A stretch of 64,000 nucleotides of DNA from Oceanicola sp. D3 (GTDB lineage: Bacteria > Pseudomonadota > Alphaproteobacteria > Rhodobacterales > Rhodobacteraceae). The stretch is taken from positions 868,001-932,000 of the forward strand of contig NZ_CP040932.1 in NCBI RefSeq assembly GCF_006351965.1. Reading direction: 5' to 3'. Below are positions 25,399 through 33,854 of this stretch, in pieces. Position 1 is the stretch's first letter. Each line of letters starts with the position of its first letter. Below the pieces are notes generated by a model. It did not search any database. It was not told where the DNA came from and worked only from the letters and a program-made list of their open reading frames with translations. Position numbers and translations under genes: made by a program.

Positions 25399-25707
25399 TC
25401 AGCCCTCTGAGGAGGTGCCAGCCCAGGACATGTTCTGAAAATCTTCGCGGAAAGCGAAGCGAATCAGGTGCTTGTCGATGATAGAGCGGGAAACGGCGAG
25501 GCCCTCTTCGTCGGGGGCGGTGATGTGGACCGTCAGGCCTGTCTCATCGGCGGAAAGCGTGGCGGGGCCGGGGGAGAGGGCACATTCGCCCGAGGTATCA
25601 TCGAAGCGGGTTTCGATCTTGTGGGCGAAGTGTTTGCAAAGCTGCTGCAGGTATTTGCTGCCGTGCGGGGTGGAAAATGTGCCGGTGTCGTGGAGGGGGT
25701 CTTGCAT
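25399..25707 (-). CDS. DUF2218 family protein
   Basis: The 102-residue protein has the DUF2218 pattern: YLQQLCKHFAHKI near the N-terminus, a GxxxLxADxxGLxVxI core (ATLSADETGLTVHI) and a C-terminal HLIRFAFREDF segment. The family is common next to iron-siderophore genes and has no established activity. The gene is divergent from the ABC importer and upstream of the receptor in the same direction. A role in iron release or siderophore handling is inference. Confidence 0.85.
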   Translation of the reverse strand: MQDPLHDTGTFSTPHGSKYLQQLCKHFAHKIETRFDDTSGECALSPGPATLSADETGLTVHITAPDEEGLAVSRSIIDKHLIRFAFREDFQNMSWAGTSSEG

Positions 25708-25805
25708 CTCGCTAATTCCTCAGTTCTTTTGTCGGAAATATAGCTGACTGATTCAATCGGGATTGTCCAGCGCAACCGCACCAAACCAAAACAGGATCGT
25801 GCAAT

Positions 25806-26711
25806 ATGAAAGCTCTCGCTCCTCTCGCCGCCCTTCTCATGCTGCCCGGCCTTGCCTCGGCGCAGGCCGTTGAGGTGGACACCGCCGCTGGCCCCGTTGA
25901 GGCCCCGCAGTCGCCGGAAACCGTTGTGGCGCTGGATATTGCGGCGATCGACACGCTCTCGGCACTCGGCGTGACCATCGCCGGGGTGCCCGAGTTCACC
26001 CCGCCGACCTACCTTGCCGAAGTCTTTGAGGCGGCGCAGCCGGTGGGCACCTTGTTTGAGCCTGACTTCGAAGCGCTGGCGAGCATGGGCCCCGATCTGA
26101 TCGTGGCGGGCGGGCGCTCGCAAACTCAGGTGGAGCCGCTCTCGCAGATCGCGCCCACGCTCGACATGACCATTGGCACCGATGTGGTGGACGCCGGAAA
26201 GACTCGGCTTGCGGCCTATGGCGCGCTTTTCGGAGCCGAAGAGAAGGCCGCCGCACTTGAAGCGGATCTGGACAGCGCCATCGCACGGGCGCAGGCCGCT
26301 GCCGAAGGCAAGGGCGCGGCGCTGATCCTGCTGGTGAACGGCGGCAAGATTTCGGCCTATGGCGATGACAGCCGTTTCGGTTGGCTGCACACCACGCTCA
26401 ACATCCCCGAGGCCTACCCCGACATCGTGGCGGAAGGCCATGGCGAGGCGGTCTCTTTCGAGTTCGTCGCAGAGACCGACCCCGACTGGATCTTCGTGAT
26501 CGACCGTGGCGCCGCCATCGGCCAAGAGGGCGAGGCCGCCGCTGCCGTGCTCGACACGCCGCTGGTTGCGGACACCAAGGCGGGCAAGGCCGGGCAGATC
26601 GTCTACCTCGACCCTGCGCCGCTCTACCTTGCCGGGGGTGGCATCAACTCGATGCTGGGCTCCATTGGTGAAGTCACCAAGGCGCTGGAGGGTGCCGGAG
26701 CCAGCAATTGA
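25806..26711 (+). CDS. Siderophore ABC importer, periplasmic binding protein
   Basis: The 301-residue protein has a signal peptide (about 1-20, ending ASAQ) and a class III substrate-binding fold of the FepB/CeuE/FatB group, with PETVVALDIAAIDTLSALG near the start and MGPDLIVAGGRSQTQVEPL in the middle. It captures ferric siderophore in the periplasm for the two permeases downstream. It overlaps the first permease by a TTGA. Confidence 0.9.
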   Translation: MKALAPLAALLMLPGLASAQAVEVDTAAGPVEAPQSPETVVALDIAAIDTLSALGVTIAGVPEFTPPTYLAEVFEAAQPVGTLFEPDFEALASMGPDLIVAGGRSQTQVEPLSQIAPTLDMTIGTDVVDAGKTRLAAYGALFGAEEKAAALEADLDSAIARAQAAAEGKGAALILLVNGGKISAYGDDSRFGWLHTTLNIPEAYPDIVAEGHGEAVSFEFVAETDPDWIFVIDRGAAIGQEGEAAAAVLDTPLVADTKAGKAGQIVYLDPAPLYLAGGGINSMLGSIGEVTKALEGAGASN

Positions 26712-27664
26712 ACCGGACGACAACCTGGCTCACCGCCGGATTGATCCTCGCCGTCCTGATCTGCGCCTCTGTGCTGATCGGGGCGGCGAGCCTCTTTTCG
26801 GGAGATGTGGACAGCGGGCTGCTGATTGCCGTCAGCCGCGTGCCGCGCACCCTTGCCGCGCTGCTGGCCGGGGCCGGGTTGGCGCTGGCGGGTGTGGTGG
26901 TGCAGATGGCGGTGCAGAACCGGCTGGTGGAGCCGGGGCTGGTGGGCACGCCCGAAGCCGCGATGCTTGGGCTGCTGGCGGTGACGCTGATTGCGCCCGG
27001 TGCGGCCTTGATCGTGAAAATGTCGGTCGCCGCCGCAGCAGCCCTGGCCGGGACGCTGGGCTTTTTGCTGCTGGCCCGCCACGTGCCCCGGCGTGACCCG
27101 GTGCTGCTGCCGCTGGTGGGGCTGATCTATGGCGGCATCCTAGGGGCCGCGGCGCTGTGGCTGGGGTGGATCACCGACCTGATGCAATACCTCGGCACCT
27201 GGATGTCGGGGGAGTTCTCCGGCGTTTTGGCGGGCCGTTACGAGCTGCTCTGGATCGTCGCCGTGCTGGCCCCGATGCTTTACATCGCGGCTGACCGGAT
27301 CACCCTGCTGGGTCTTGGCGAAGATGCGGCGCGCAGCCTTGGCCTGAACTACCGTCAAACCCTGCTGGCCGGGCTGCTGCTGGTTTCTGTCATCACCGCT
27401 GCCGTGGTGGTGACGGTGGGGGCCATTCCCTTTGTCGGCCTTGTCGTGCCCAACATCGTGTCGCGCTGGCGGGGGGACAATCTGCGCCGCAACCTGCCGC
27501 TGACCGCATGGCTCGGGGCCTGCGCGGTGCTGGGCTGTGACATTATCGGCCGCGTGGTGCGCTGGCCCTACGAGATTCCGGCGGGCACGATCTTTGCGGT
27601 GCTTGGGGCCGGGCTGTTCCTGTGGCTGCTCAATGCCGCCCCGCGCCGGGCTGCCAATGCCTGA
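26708..27664 (+). CDS. Siderophore ABC importer, permease 1 (FatD/FepD type)
   Basis: The 318-residue inner-membrane protein has about nine helices, an RVPRTLAALLAGAGLALAG segment and GAIPFVGLVVPNIV, both FecCD-family hallmarks. A TTG at 26708 starts the gene, overlapping the binding-protein stop. It pairs with the second permease to form the channel. Confidence 0.93.
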   Translation: MNRTTTWLTAGLILAVLICASVLIGAASLFSGDVDSGLLIAVSRVPRTLAALLAGAGLALAGVVVQMAVQNRLVEPGLVGTPEAAMLGLLAVTLIAPGAALIVKMSVAAAAALAGTLGFLLLARHVPRRDPVLLPLVGLIYGGILGAAALWLGWITDLMQYLGTWMSGEFSGVLAGRYELLWIVAVLAPMLYIAADRITLLGLGEDAARSLGLNYRQTLLAGLLLVSVITAAVVVTVGAIPFVGLVVPNIVSRWRGDNLRRNLPLTAWLGACAVLGCDIIGRVVRWPYEIPAGTIFAVLGAGLFLWLLNAAPRRAANA

Positions 27665-28607
27665 GCGCGCCCGCCTTTCTTTGCTGGCGCTGCTGCTTGT
27701 GGCGCTCTCGGCGCTGTTCCTTGCGTGGGCTTTGCGCCCGCCGATGGACTTTATCCTGACGCTCAGGGCCACCAAGCTGGCGGCACTGGTGGTGGTGGGC
27801 GCGGCCATTGGCGCGGCGACAGTGATCTTTCAGACCATCACCGCCAACCGGCTGTTGACGCCGGGCATCGTTGGTTTTGATGCGCTCTTTGTCTTTCTGC
27901 AAACCGGGGCGGTGCTGGTTTTTGGCGCCTCGGAAGCCTCGGGCGCGCCGAGCGTGCTGCGCTTTGCGGTGGAGGCGGGCTGCCTTGTGGTGGCCAGCCT
28001 TGCACTGTTTGGCCTGCTTCTGCGCCGTGGCGCGGGCGATATTTTGCGGATGGTGCTAACCGGGGTGATCCTTGGCGTGTTCCTGCGCGGGCTCACCAGC
28101 TTTGGCCAGCGCCTGCTGGAGCCTTCGGAGTTTGCCATCGTTCAACAGATGAGCTTTGCCAGCTTTACCGCCGTGGACCGCGAAACTCTGGCCATCGCCA
28201 CGGTGCTGCTTGCGCTTGCCCTCTGTGCAGCGCTCGCCCTCGCGCCCCGGCTCGACGCGGCGGCGCTGGGGCGGCAGACCGCGCGCAGCATCGGGCTGCA
28301 CCATGACCGGCTTGTGCTGGTTGCGCTGGCGCTTGTGGCGTTGCTTGTGGCGCTGTCCACCGCTCTTGTCGGGCCTGTCACCTTTCTGGGCCTGATCGCG
28401 GCCAGCCTTGCCTACCGTGCCACCGGCAGTTGGCGCCATGCCACGCTGATCCCGGCAGCCGCTCTGATCGGCGCGGCGATTCTGGTCGGCGGCCAGTTTA
28501 TCTTCGAGCGGCTGCTTGGCCTGCAATCCACGCTTGCCGTTGTGGTTGAATTTCTCGGCGGGCTGCTCTTTTTGTTTCTCCTGCTTCGGAGGCGTCACGC
28601 ATCATGA
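27657..28607 (+). CDS. Siderophore ABC importer, permease 2 (FatC/FepG type)
   Basis: The 316-residue FecCD-family permease begins MPERARLSLLALLLVALSALF and has the late GPVTFLGLIAASLAYR hallmark and an AAALIGAAILVGGQ helix. The ATG at 27657 overlaps the first permease by 8 bases; the longer frame upstream lies inside permease 1. It overlaps the ATPase gene by ATGA. Confidence 0.93.
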   Translation: MPERARLSLLALLLVALSALFLAWALRPPMDFILTLRATKLAALVVVGAAIGAATVIFQTITANRLLTPGIVGFDALFVFLQTGAVLVFGASEASGAPSVLRFAVEAGCLVVASLALFGLLLRRGAGDILRMVLTGVILGVFLRGLTSFGQRLLEPSEFAIVQQMSFASFTAVDRETLAIATVLLALALCAALALAPRLDAAALGRQTARSIGLHHDRLVLVALALVALLVALSTALVGPVTFLGLIAASLAYRATGSWRHATLIPAAALIGAAILVGGQFIFERLLGLQSTLAVVVEFLGGLLFLFLLLRRRHAS

Positions 28608-29365
28608 TCCGAATCCGCAACCTCACTGTGGGCTGGGGCGACAGGCCCGTGCTCTCTGATGTGTCGCTCAGCTTTGGCGAGGGCGGCATCACTGCGCTGA
28701 TCGGGCCGAATGGCGCGGGCAAATCGACCCTGCTGCACGCGCTGGCCGGGCTGCTGACACCGCAATCGGGCGCGGCGGAGGTGGATGGGCTCGACATGGC
28801 CCGGGCCGCGCCGATGGATCGGGCGCGCCTTGTGGCCCTGCTGGCCCAGAGCGACAGGGTGACGGCCCGGCTGAACGTGGAAGACCTTGTGACCTTCGGG
28901 CGCTGGCCGTTTCACCGGGGGCGGCCCCGGGCGGAAGATCGCGCGCAAGTGGCCCGTGCGCTGGAGATGTTTCAGCTGGAAGATCTGGCTGCCCGTCAGA
29001 TTGACACGCTCTCCGGCGGTCAGCGCCAGCGTGCCTTTACCGCCATGGCCTATGCGCAGGAAACGCCGTGGATGCTGCTGGACGAGCCGCTCTCGGCGCT
29101 CGACCCGCGCCACGCCCGCGACCTGATGGAGCGGCTTCATGCGATGTCACGCCCGGGGCCGGACCAGCGCAGTATTGTGATCGTGCTGCATGATCTGAGC
29201 ACCGCCGCGCATTATGCCGACCGGATTGTTGCTCTGAAGGATGGCCGTGTGCTCAAGACCGGCCCACGCCCGCTGGCGATGACCAGCGAAGTGCTGACGG
29301 CGCTTTATGGCACCGGCCTGCAAGTGACGACGGCGGGCGGCTATGGCGTAGTTGTCCCGGCCTGA
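28604..29365 (+). CDS. Siderophore ABC importer, ATPase
   Basis: The 253-residue ATPase has Walker A GPNGAGKS (34-41), the signature LSGGQRQR and Walker B WMLLDEP, in the FepC/BtuD group. It energises the two permeases and closes the four-gene operon. No terminator is evident in the bases after the stop. Confidence 0.93.
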   Translation: MIRIRNLTVGWGDRPVLSDVSLSFGEGGITALIGPNGAGKSTLLHALAGLLTPQSGAAEVDGLDMARAAPMDRARLVALLAQSDRVTARLNVEDLVTFGRWPFHRGRPRAEDRAQVARALEMFQLEDLAARQIDTLSGGQRQRAFTAMAYAQETPWMLLDEPLSALDPRHARDLMERLHAMSRPGPDQRSIVIVLHDLSTAAHYADRIVALKDGRVLKTGPRPLAMTSEVLTALYGTGLQVTTAGGYGVVVPA

Positions 29366-29761
29366 GAGAACTTGGCTGGATGGAATCGCAATTGAAGCGT
29401 TTGGGGTAGAACGTTTCACGATTCTTGATTGGGACGTGGAATCGGAAGGCGCAACAGTCGACCAATTCCCGCATCACTGTTTAACTCCGGAAACGCCAAT
29501 TGGGTGAATTCAAAATCCGAATTCTACTTTGAGGCGAGCTTGGGTGGTAACGCCTTTAAAACAACAGTTCGGGCGATCTCTTGATTATTGTTGAAGAGAT
29601 GGCTGACACATTCCTGCCAGATTTTCGGTTTCATTCTTCCCCAAATAACCGTTTTTGCGACCATTTTAGAACAAATGTCCCTTTCATAAGGGCAAGCACC
29701 GGATGGCTGTATCAGTCAACGCAAATCAAAAGTGAACGCCAAACCATACAGGAACGCTAAT
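29366..29761. promoter_or_regulatory. AT-rich 396-base leader before the Roadblock-dynamin genes
   Basis: This gap is clearly richer in A and T than the rest of the window. It contains two closely spaced GAATTC palindromes near 29503-29522, the inverted repeat ATCTCTT/AAGAGAT at 29576-29600 and CCCTT-TCAT-AAGGG at 29679-29692. It presumably carries a regulated promoter for the downstream gene. No -35/-10 pair is certain and no ORF is convincing. Confidence 0.5.
29576..29600. repeat. Inverted repeat ATCTCTT / AAGAGAT
   Basis: Two perfect 7-base arms are separated by 11 AT-rich bases, about 160 bases before the Roadblock-like gene. The form suits a dimeric regulator site; no regulator is encoded next to it. 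Confidence 0.4.
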
Positions 29762-30118
29762 ATGTCTACCAACATCTCCGATCTCAAAAACATTGCCGGT
29801 TTTATCGGTGCTTGCCTCGTCGACTCCGACACCGGTCTGATGCTCGCCTCCGAGTCCTCGGGCGTCAAGTTTGACCTCGAAGCTGCTGGCGCCGCCAACA
29901 CCGAAGTCGTGCGTGCCAAGAACGCCGCCATGCAGGCTCTCGGTCTGGACGACCATATCGAAGACATCCTCATCACCCTGGGCACCCAGTACCACCTGAT
30001 CCGCCCGCTGGAATCCAACCCGGCCGTGTTCGTCTACGTTGCCGTGGACCGCAAGACTGCCAACCTCGGCATGGCTCGCCTGACCGTGAAGAACGTCGAA
30101 GGCAAGCTGAAGGTCTAA
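29762..30118 (+). CDS. Roadblock/LC7-like small protein
   Basis: The 118-residue protein has the element order of a Roadblock/LC7 domain: a short helix, a hairpin (FIGACLVDSDTGLMLASE), a long central helix (about 40-62), three strands (about 68-104) and a C-terminal helix. Such domains bind small GTPases as GAPs or scaffolds, as MglB does for MglA. The next four genes all encode GTPases, which supports a partner role. Codon use is strongly biased (no CGG or TTG, Arg only CGC/CGT), unlike most neighbours, suggesting high expression. The ATG at 29762 follows CAGGAACG; an earlier start at 29732 is less likely. Confidence 0.75.
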   Translation: MSTNISDLKNIAGFIGACLVDSDTGLMLASESSGVKFDLEAAGAANTEVVRAKNAAMQALGLDDHIEDILITLGTQYHLIRPLESNPAVFVYVAVDRKTANLGMARLTVKNVEGKLKV

Positions 30119-30139
30119 TCGACCCTCACGACGCATTGC

Positions 30140-30165
30140 GGCTCGCCGGGCCACCCCGGCGAGCC
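30140..30165 (+). other. Strong hairpin after the Roadblock-like gene
   Basis: A perfect 11-bp stem (GGCTCGCCGGG / CCCGGCGAGCC) closes a 4-base loop. No T-run follows. A second GCGCGC pair lies at 30190-30208. The pair may protect the 3' end of the Roadblock message and lower read-through into the GTPase genes. Confidence 0.6.
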
Positions 30166-30249
30166 ACACCCCTAGTACGCCCTCCTTTGGCGCGCGCCCG
30201 TCGCGCGCATTTGTAACGCTGCCCCCATGCCTGGCAGAGAGGTTTTTTC

Positions 30250-32223
30250 ATGTCCGAGGCCGACGATATTCATGAACGGCATCGTGAAAGCTTCAAGGAG
30301 CTGAACGAGCTCTGGACCCGTCTCGATAATCTCGAAGACGCTGTCGAAAAGTTCTCCGAAACCGCCCTGAGTTTTGTCGAAGAACCGATTGAGCGGGTTC
30401 TTGAAAAGATCCAGTCTTTTGAGCCGTCGGTGAGCGTCATCGGCCAGATCAAGGCTGGCAAAAGCACCCTGCTTAATGCGCTGATCGGCGAGACCGATCT
30501 GCTGCCTTCCGATGTGAACCCGTGGACATCCGTCATTACGGCGCTGCACTTCAACAGCCGTCATCGGCCGGTGAACACGCGCGCACTCTTCCGTTTTTTC
30601 GACCAGCATGAGTGGGACCGTCTGGTTGCCACCGGCGGTCGCCTCGGCGAAATGGCCGACCGTGCAGGCTTTGAGAGCGAAGCCGATGAGGTCAAGGCGC
30701 AGGTCACCGAGATGCGCCAATCTACCGAGGGCCGCCTCGGGGATGAATTTGCAGAGCTGATCGGGTCGAGCCACTCGTTCCCCGAGCTCGATAAGGACAC
30801 GATCGACCGTTACATCTGTTACGGTGATCCTGACGATCTGGAGGACGGCGCGACCGAGGGTGTTTATGCCGACCTCACCAAATCGGCTGACCTTTATATT
30901 GATCTGCCGCATCTGCCCAAGGGTCTGTGCCTGCGCGATACGCCCGGCGTCAACGACACCTTCATGATGCGCGAGCAGATCACGCTCAACGCGATCTCTG
31001 ACAGCCGCGTTTGCGTGGTGGTGCTTTCTGCGCACCAGGCGCTGAGCACGATGGATCTGGCGCTGCTGCGGATCATCTGCTCGGTTGAAGCACGCGAGGT
31101 GCTGATCTTCGTCAACCGGATCGACGAGCTTGAAGACCCGGAAGGCGAGAAGGGCCGCATTCGCAGCTCGATCAACAAGACGCTGAAGCGCCTTGGCGTG
31201 GGCAACGATATCGAAATCCTGTTTGGGTCGGGGTATTGGGCCAACTGCGCGCTGCGTGGCGGCGACGATATGGCCCCGGCGAGCCGGGCCGCTCTGGCCA
31301 GCCTCTATGACGGCGAAGACACCGACGACCTTGAAGAATTGCGCCGCCGGGCGATGGATGCCTCTGGCCTTCAGGGCTTGGTTCAGGCCATCGCCAAGCG
31401 CGTTGTCGAAGGCCCCGGGAAGGCGATCATCAAGGATGTCGACAACGACCTGAAGACTATCATCGAGATGAGCGAGACCGTGGAGCAGGTGGCCGATCGC
31501 CATTCTGACGGCCCGGTTTCTATCGACCTCACCGAGATGGATCTTGCGATGAAGCTCGCAGATGTGCGGGACAATTCGCTGAAGGACTTTGACGAGAAAG
31601 CCGCCGAGCTGCGCGGCGCCCTGCGCACCCGGCTTGATCGCGCGCAGGAAAACTTTCTCTCTACCGCGCTGACCGCGCTGCAGAGCCACATCGAGGCGTT
31701 TGGAGAGGTTGGCGCGTGGAACCATGATCCCACAGGGCTGCGGATGATGATGAAGGCGGCCTTTACCTCCTCCATCGCCAAGCTGCGCCGCGAAGGCGAG
31801 AGCGCCTTTGACGTGGTGCTTGATGGCATTCAGGAAGTTCTGGAGACCGATATGGGCGTGTTCCGCGAGGGCAGCTCGATCGAGTTTCCGTCGCAGCCAC
31901 AGCACAAATCGCCCACCGTTCTGGCGCGGACCCTGTCGCTTGATCTTCAGGGCCCGTGGTGGCGCAAGTACTGGCGCTTTGGCGGCTCCAAGGCTGCCGA
32001 GAAACGCTACAGCGACGTTATCATCTCGGAGACCACGCCGCTTATCGAAGACCTCATCAATGATTTCTTCGACCCCGCGGTCGAGCGCACGCGCGAGGTG
32101 GTTGAAGACTTCGCCATGAAACAAGGCAACTTCTGCAAGGCTATCCTTGAACGCTTCCTTGAAGGGGATGTGGGCGAGAGCAGCCAGGCCGAGGTTGAGG
32201 AACTCAGGAGGCTTTCGGCATGA
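30250..32223 (+). CDS. Dynamin-like large GTPase A
   Basis: The 657-residue protein has an N-terminal helical segment (1-60) and a dynamin-type GTPase domain with G1 GQIKAGKST (65-73), G2 Thr93 in NPWTS, G3 DTPG (230-233) and G4 NRID (289-292). A long helical stalk follows, with an aromatic-basic patch GPWWRKYWRF (568-577) that could be a membrane-inserting paddle. It closely matches protein C in order and motifs. No transmembrane helix is evident. The ATG at 30250 follows GAGAGG. It overlaps gene B by ATGA. By family it should bind and reshape membranes with GTP; the cellular role is unknown. Confidence 0.85.
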   Translation: MSEADDIHERHRESFKELNELWTRLDNLEDAVEKFSETALSFVEEPIERVLEKIQSFEPSVSVIGQIKAGKSTLLNALIGETDLLPSDVNPWTSVITALHFNSRHRPVNTRALFRFFDQHEWDRLVATGGRLGEMADRAGFESEADEVKAQVTEMRQSTEGRLGDEFAELIGSSHSFPELDKDTIDRYICYGDPDDLEDGATEGVYADLTKSADLYIDLPHLPKGLCLRDTPGVNDTFMMREQITLNAISDSRVCVVVLSAHQALSTMDLALLRIICSVEAREVLIFVNRIDELEDPEGEKGRIRSSINKTLKRLGVGNDIEILFGSGYWANCALRGGDDMAPASRAALASLYDGEDTDDLEELRRRAMDASGLQGLVQAIAKRVVEGPGKAIIKDVDNDLKTIIEMSETVEQVADRHSDGPVSIDLTEMDLAMKLADVRDNSLKDFDEKAAELRGALRTRLDRAQENFLSTALTALQSHIEAFGEVGAWNHDPTGLRMMMKAAFTSSIAKLRREGESAFDVVLDGIQEVLETDMGVFREGSSIEFPSQPQHKSPTVLARTLSLDLQGPWWRKYWRFGGSKAAEKRYSDVIISETTPLIEDLINDFFDPAVERTREVVEDFAMKQGNFCKAILERFLEGDVGESSQAEVEELRRLSA

Positions 32224-33854
32224 ATCGTGTCTTCAAGCGTTTCAAGTCGGGCAACAGGGCTGCCGCCGCTGCCGCTGAGAAGGCGAAGGGGGAGACCGCG
32301 CCTGACGAGGATACCTCTATCGAGGATATTCTGGATGTGGAAACCGAGGCCGAGCGTGAGCTGCGTGAGGCCCGCGAAGCGATTGAGCGGGAGATGGCCG
32401 AGGAGGCTGCCCGCAAGGAGGCCGAAGCCGCAGAGCGCGCTCAGGCCAGCAAGACGGCACATGAAGAGAAGATCCTCAACGCTGTACGGGAGGCTGCCAA
32501 GCCGGACCCGAAAGGGCTGCGCAAGCCGCGCCTGATGGTTGCGGGTGAGTTCAGCGCGGGCAAGACCCACCTCATCAACGGCCTGCTGGGCGAAAAGGTG
32601 CTGCCGTCCAACGTGACCGCCACCGCTTTGCCGCCGATCTGGCTGGTCTGGGGCCGCAAGGCGATGATGGCGGTTGATCTGGAGGGCAACACCCGCCCGC
32701 TCGACTCGCTGGAAGATGTTGGCGTGGAAGACACGCATTATGTGGTGCTCTCCCATCCCGCGCCGCTGCTCAAGACCTTCTCGATTATCGACACGCCCGG
32801 CAACTCCGACCCCAACATTCCGTCTGAGTGCTGGGAGCGGATGCTCGATTATGCCGATGCCGTTGTGTGGTGCACCAATGCCACCCAGGCGTGGCGTCAG
32901 AGTGAGAAGTCGGTATGGAACGAGATGCCCGCGCGGTTGCTCGAAAAGGCCACCATCCTCATCACCCACGCCGATCGGATCACCGATGCCCGCTCTGCCG
33001 ACCGTGTGCTGCGCCGGGTGAAGCGCGAGGCTGGCAAGTATTTTGACAGCTATCTGATGGCGTCGTTGCTGAAGGAGGGCGACCTTGCCCGCATCCGCGA
33101 GCATCTGGAGACGCTGATGGAAGATCTGGAATCGCGGGATGGCGCGGTGTGTTCGACCGTGGCGCATTTTGCCTCTGATCACGCGATGACCGAAGCCGAG
33201 GAGGAGGCCGCCGCCAAGGAGGCTGCCGAGCGCAAGGAAGCCGCGCTGAAGGCGGCGCTGCGCGCTGCTGATGGCAAGACCACGGCTAAGGACGACACGC
33301 CTGATGCGTCGCAAGACGCGGATGCGAAGGATGAAGCCGAAGCACCGAAGGATGGTGCGGCGCCGGCAGAGGCCGAAGAGGCCAAAACCGCCGAGGAGGC
33401 CGGCCCGTCGGTGACGCCAAAGCGTGTTGGCCGGAGCAAAAGCTCCAAGACGCAAAAAGCCACCCGCGCCGCCCGGGCGCGTAAGAAGGCTGATGTGGTC
33501 AGCGAAGCTGATGCGGCTGCAAAGGCTGAAGAAAAAACCGAGGCGAAGGCCGATGACGTGGCCGAAACCAAGGCCGAGGCGGGCCCATCTGCCGAGGTTC
33601 ACCTGTTTGTTCCGCCTGCCAGCGAAGATGCCGAAAAAGGCGCAGAGGCTGGCCCGGCGCGCAGGCTCTGGGAAGGTCTGTCGAAAGATATCGACCGGAC
33701 CGACGCCGAGGCGGTGCTCGCCTGCGTTGAAGAGCTGCTGGACGCCCTCGATGGCGAGGGCAAGGCGCCGGAAACCCCATTTCTCGATGCTAGAGAAGAC
33801 AGCAAGGCCGCAACCGGGCCGAGCCATAGTGCCATGAGTAGGAGAAAGTCGTGA
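32220..33854 (+). CDS. Small dynamin-like GTPase B with acidic Ala/Glu/Lys-rich tail
   Basis: The 544-residue protein has a charged coiled-coil-like N-terminus (about 40-95), a GTPase domain with G1 GEFSAGKTH (109-117), Thr133/135 as G2 candidates, G3 DTPG (191-194) and a G4-like THAD (249-252), and a motif QAWRQSEK (about 223-230). After residue 320 comes a long low-complexity Ala/Glu/Lys/Asp region to about 490, then a short conserved-looking tail RRLWEGLSKDIDRTDAEAV. It overlaps A by ATGA and C by GTGA. It is most like protein D. It probably acts as a partner GTPase of A or C. Confidence 0.8.
   Translation: MNRVFKRFKSGNRAAAAAAEKAKGETAPDEDTSIEDILDVETEAERELREAREAIEREMAEEAARKEAEAAERAQASKTAHEEKILNAVREAAKPDPKGLRKPRLMVAGEFSAGKTHLINGLLGEKVLPSNVTATALPPIWLVWGRKAMMAVDLEGNTRPLDSLEDVGVEDTHYVVLSHPAPLLKTFSIIDTPGNSDPNIPSECWERMLDYADAVVWCTNATQAWRQSEKSVWNEMPARLLEKATILITHADRITDARSADRVLRRVKREAGKYFDSYLMASLLKEGDLARIREHLETLMEDLESRDGAVCSTVAHFASDHAMTEAEEEAAAKEAAERKEAALKAALRAADGKTTAKDDTPDASQDADAKDEAEAPKDGAAPAEAEEAKTAEEAGPSVTPKRVGRSKSSKTQKATRAARARKKADVVSEADAAAKAEEKTEAKADDVAETKAEAGPSAEVHLFVPPASEDAEKGAEAGPARRLWEGLSKDIDRTDAEAVLACVEELLDALDGEGKAPETPFLDAREDSKAATGPSHSAMSRRKS

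Noticed and set aside
29762-30118. The small gene at 29762 as a phage or toxin-antitoxin gene
   Set aside because: The element order fits Roadblock/LC7 and the GTPase neighbours support it; no toxin-like partner is present.
30140-30165. The 30140 hairpin as a full Rho-independent terminator
   Set aside because: No T-run follows the stem, and the next gene is close downstream.
30172-32124. 650-codon ORF antisense to GTPase A
   Set aside because: It is a GC-driven shadow of the clear dynamin-like gene and has no domain-like composition.
32007-33827. 606-codon ORF antisense to GTPase B
   Set aside because: The plus strand carries intact G1, G3 and G4-like motifs and is coupled to its neighbours; the antisense frame does not.
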